Both the position numbers and the translations under genes were made by a program. This document shows positions 61,908-64,000 of a DNA stretch of 64,000 bases, in pieces. Origin of the DNA: Sulfotelmatobacter sp963788225 (GTDB taxonomy: Bacteria; Acidobacteriota; Terriglobia; Terriglobales; Acidobacteriaceae); NCBI GenBank assembly GCA_963788225.1, contig CAWBGI010000005.1, positions 310,001-374,000 of the forward strand, read 5' to 3'. The notes under the pieces are model-generated. The model was not told where the DNA came from. It did no database searches and saw nothing but the letters and a program-made list of their open reading frames with translations. How positions within the stretch are numbered: position 1 is the first letter of the stretch; each line of letters opens with the position of its first letter.

Positions 61908-62549
61908 CTATTTCTCCACCCGGATAAATGCACCGGTCGAGGCATTGATCACAACGGTCAACCTGGCAGTTTCCCGGGAAGTGCCATAGATGACGTGCCA
62001 GATCAGTTCGTTCGTGTTGTGGTTCCAGTCGCAGACGTAAAAGACAAGAGTGGTTGGATCTTTTTCCAGCAGCTTGTCGCCGCCGTGTTTCTGCGCCTCT
62101 TCAAAAGCCTGGTCGGAGTCCACCTTGAGAAAGGCCGGGTCAAAAACCTGAGTGGACGCGTTGTTTGGATTGTAGGCGTCTTCATTGCCCGGAGAAACGC
62201 CGCGCGAGGGAGCGTCAGGGGCGTTGCTGCCGGACCAGAAATAAGGCTTCACGCCGCGCTGTATCGCAGAGGCGAAGCTGGCGCGCCAAATCGCCGATTT
62301 GCCATCCCGGCCATTGCCGTCAACGGAGGGGATCGACTCGATGCGGAAGGGCTTCACGTCCGCCGCATAATTGCGGGCGGCGATAAAGACCTTCTGGAAG
62401 GCGGCGCGTCCGGTAAGCAGCTCGGGGGGCTTGGGCTCCGGCTTGGCCTGGATGGGCTTGGGGGCGTTAGACTCGCAGCCCACAAGCAGCGCGAGCAGCA
62501 CGAGGTTGGCGGCGACCATCGTCCGTGGCACAAAGTCCCACACTTTCAT
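61908..62549 (-). CDS. Lipoprotein of unknown function
   Basis: 213 residues with lipobox LLVGC (Cys about 25), a short Lys/Pro linker (KPIQAKPEPKPPELLTGRAA) and a globular domain: AFQKVFIAARNYAADVKPFR, SAIWRASFASAIQRGVKPYF, WHVIYGTSRETARLTVVINA. The last segment (strand with Ala-x-Thr-Gly-x-Phe) resembles PepSY-type ends. AGGAAGG lies six bases before the ATG. Function unknown. Confidence 0.78.
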   Translation of the reverse strand: MKVWDFVPRTMVAANLVLLALLVGCESNAPKPIQAKPEPKPPELLTGRAAFQKVFIAARNYAADVKPFRIESIPSVDGNGRDGKSAIWRASFASAIQRGVKPYFWSGSNAPDAPSRGVSPGNEDAYNPNNASTQVFDPAFLKVDSDQAFEEAQKHGGDKLLEKDPTTLVFYVCDWNHNTNELIWHVIYGTSRETARLTVVINASTGAFIRVEK

Positions 62550-62632
62550 GGCGACCTTCCTGCTATAACTGGGATGAATTAATAGACGCGCAACATTCTA
62601 CCTGAAGCGCGTGGAAATGCGAGAGTCGTGCC

Positions 62633-63145
62633 ATGGATTCGCGTCTGGAGAAGTTGAAGGAGGCTCTGGAGTCGGTGGTGGAAGGCATGTCGAGCGAGCA
62701 GTTGAGCTGGCATCCGCCGGGGAAGTGGTGTGCGGCAGAACTGCTGGAACATCTGTATTTGAGCTACACCGGAACGATCAACGGATTCGAGAAAGTGGTG
62801 CAAGCCGGCAAGCCGCTAGCCACGCGGCCTACCATGAAGCATCGCGTGCAGACTTTCGTAGTGGTGGGATTGGGTTACATGCCCCCGGGACGCAAAGCGC
62901 CTGATGTGGCGCGGCCGCGAGGTGTGCCGGTGGAGAAGGTGCGAAGCGAGATTGGAACCAAGATGGTGGTGATGGATGCCGTTATTGCGCAGTGTGAAGC
63001 GCGCTTCGGAGGCCGCGCGAATGTGCTCGACCATCCGATTCTGGGTCCGTTGAGCGCACCGCAGTGGAGAAAGCTTCACGTGGTGCATGGGCGGCATCAC
63101 CTGAAGCAGCTTCTGCGGTTGCGGGAACGTAACCTCAGGGGCTGA
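62633..63145 (+). CDS. DinB-like four-helix protein (DUF1569 type)
   Basis: 170 residues. DinB/YfiT-like metal-binding helical bundle: LEKLKEALESVVEGMSSEQL, WHPPGKWCAAELLEHLYLSY (first His), RKLHVVHGRHHLKQLLRLRE (second His pair). DinB proteins include thiol-dependent S-transferases; no activity can be assigned. The final codons NLRG-stop are supplied by a REP module (63132-63150), suggesting that the 3' end was altered by repeat insertion. Confidence 0.8.
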   Translation: MDSRLEKLKEALESVVEGMSSEQLSWHPPGKWCAAELLEHLYLSYTGTINGFEKVVQAGKPLATRPTMKHRVQTFVVVGLGYMPPGRKAPDVARPRGVPVEKVRSEIGTKMVVMDAVIAQCEARFGGRANVLDHPILGPLSAPQWRKLHVVHGRHHLKQLLRLRERNLRG

Positions 63146-63150
63146 AGCCC
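63132..63150. repeat. REP module A overlapping a stop codon
   Basis: ACCTCAGGGGCTGAAGCCC, nearly identical to the copy at 21556-21574. Its TGA is the stop codon of the DinB-like gene. Confidence 0.75.
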
Positions 63151-63211
63151 AATTCAAATCCCCCCTTAGTGCAGGCCGGAAGGCCCGCTCGGGCTGCGCC
63201 ACCCGCTTGTC

Positions 63212-63829
63212 CTAGTCGATCATGGCGGCGGGGACGCCAGCCTTGCGGGCATCTTCCTTCATATCATCGAGCTTCTGTTTAGCGTCTTCGACCGCTTTCG
63301 CCTTGTCGGCGATTTTTTGCTTATATTCCGCTTCCTGCTTGTCCCACTGAGTCTCGTTGCGCATGCGGTTGCCCACGTCGGCATACATGGCGGCGGCGCG
63401 GAGTTGGTACTCACGCGTAAGCACGTCGAGTTCGCGGCCTGCGAGGTCAATCGCGTCTTTCTGTGCGGTCAGCTTGTCCTGCCAGCCTTTCCACGCAGCT
63501 TTCTTCTTGGCCTGCTCGTCATCGGCGGGCTTGGCCGAAGAATCTTTGTCTTTGCTGTCCGCAGACTTCTGGCTGGCGTCAGCCGCAGGGGCGGCAGTCG
63601 CCGGAGTCTGGCCTACGATGGAAATCTTGTCGTCCACCGGGAGGTTGTCATTGTCAAAGACTTTGGGCTTGGCTTTGGTGGCCGGATCCTTGCGGACCTT
63701 GCGCGCGTAATCGCCGAGGGAGGATTGCTCCGGCGACGATGTTGTGCTCTGTGCGGTGGCCAAAGAACTCAGCAAAAGTGTGGACAGCGCGAGTACAAAT
63801 CCCAACCCGATATATTTGATGTGCTTCAT
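63212..63829 (-). CDS. Secreted coiled-coil protein, unknown
   Basis: 205 residues from the ATG at 63829 (AAGGGTG upstream). Signal peptide (YIGLGFVLALSTLLLSSLATA), a low-complexity Ala/Ser/Lys/Asp linker (about 30-105), and a long coiled coil (KGWQDKLTAQKDAIDLAGRE, QEAEYKQKIADKAKAVEDAK). Similar secreted coiled-coil proteins are frequent in acidobacteria. Possibly a periplasmic spacer; function unknown. Confidence 0.78.
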   Translation of the reverse strand: MKHIKYIGLGFVLALSTLLLSSLATAQSTTSSPEQSSLGDYARKVRKDPATKAKPKVFDNDNLPVDDKISIVGQTPATAAPAADASQKSADSKDKDSSAKPADDEQAKKKAAWKGWQDKLTAQKDAIDLAGRELDVLTREYQLRAAAMYADVGNRMRNETQWDKQEAEYKQKIADKAKAVEDAKQKLDDMKEDARKAGVPAAMID

Positions 63830-64000
63830 AGTTTCACCCTTGAATTGCATTTGCCTTGCTGCTCCGTCTTCAACCTCAGTTCGTTACCGAGTTCTTTTCG
63901 ACGTTCAAATCTTGGTGCCGGCGGCGCCGGCACGAGTTTTCGTGTCCGCAGCGGTGCTCTTCGTTGCCAGAAATCCTCCAATGTGGCGGTCGAGGCGAGC

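Overview
The window looks like a chromosomal segment of an acidobacterium (Acidobacteriota, probably Terriglobia, Koribacter- or Sulfotelmatobacter-like). The reasons are an Oar-type TonB-dependent receptor with a carboxypeptidase-regulatory-like N-terminus, a DUF3857/transglutaminase/TPR giant, a PknB-type kinase fused to a PD40 beta-propeller, DUF4382 and DUF5818-like secreted proteins, many secreted Ala/Pro-rich proteins of unknown function, high GC, and several families of short palindromic intergenic repeats. No rRNA, tRNA, CRISPR array, transposase or phage gene was seen.

Layout. 1-6.5 kb: a TonB receptor (minus strand, C-terminus off the left edge) diverging from a DUF3857/TPR protein. 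6.5-13 kb: murein genes: murQ, murA, a lone serine hydrolase (minus) and a serine hydrolase fused to a NamZ/DUF1343 exo-muramidase. 13-20 kb: secreted proteins, an HD-GYP response regulator and a seven-domain hybrid sensor kinase. 20-25.3 kb (minus): ArsR regulator, small protein, SPOR protein, slipin, NfeD protease, NDH-2. 25.3-35.9 kb: polytopic membrane protein, Asp-box protein, threonine synthase, DUF4382 lipoprotein, PLP lyase and Ser/Thr kinase. 36-44.7 kb: a more disturbed stretch with a MITE-like element, a frameshifted TPR gene, a relic of a kinase 3' end, the murU/amgK-rapZ pair, an alanyl-tRNA editing protein, a stand-alone PD-(D/E)XK nuclease and a three-gene operon ending in a DUF433/DUF5615 (VapB/PIN-like) pair. 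44.8-52.5 kb: Dps, a Rieske oxygenase, an NtrYX-like two-component pair, an SPFH protein with a tiny membrane partner and an L,D-transpeptidase. 53-64 kb: ferredoxin, DUF2252 protein, a membrane-bound spermidine-synthase-like protein, small conserved proteins with a Crp-family regulator, an OmpA lipoprotein with a good sigma-54 promoter candidate, TetR regulator, lipoproteins and a DinB-like protein.

The unifying theme is cell-wall salvage. NamZ and the serine hydrolases could release MurNAc from peptidoglycan; MurQ would send MurNAc-6-P to catabolism, whereas AmgK and MurU would convert MurNAc directly to UDP-MurNAc, and MurA makes it de novo. The AmgK-like kinase carries a C-terminal RapZ domain in place of the usual stop. 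In E. coli that domain senses glucosamine-6-phosphate and binds RNA, so the fusion could link salvage to amino-sugar status. This and the unknown gene translationally coupled to the DUF433/DUF5615 pair are the strongest candidates for something not yet described. The repeats are also notable: two MITE-like elements with related ends, a bimodular REP family, and one palindrome inserted in frame in a serine-hydrolase gene.
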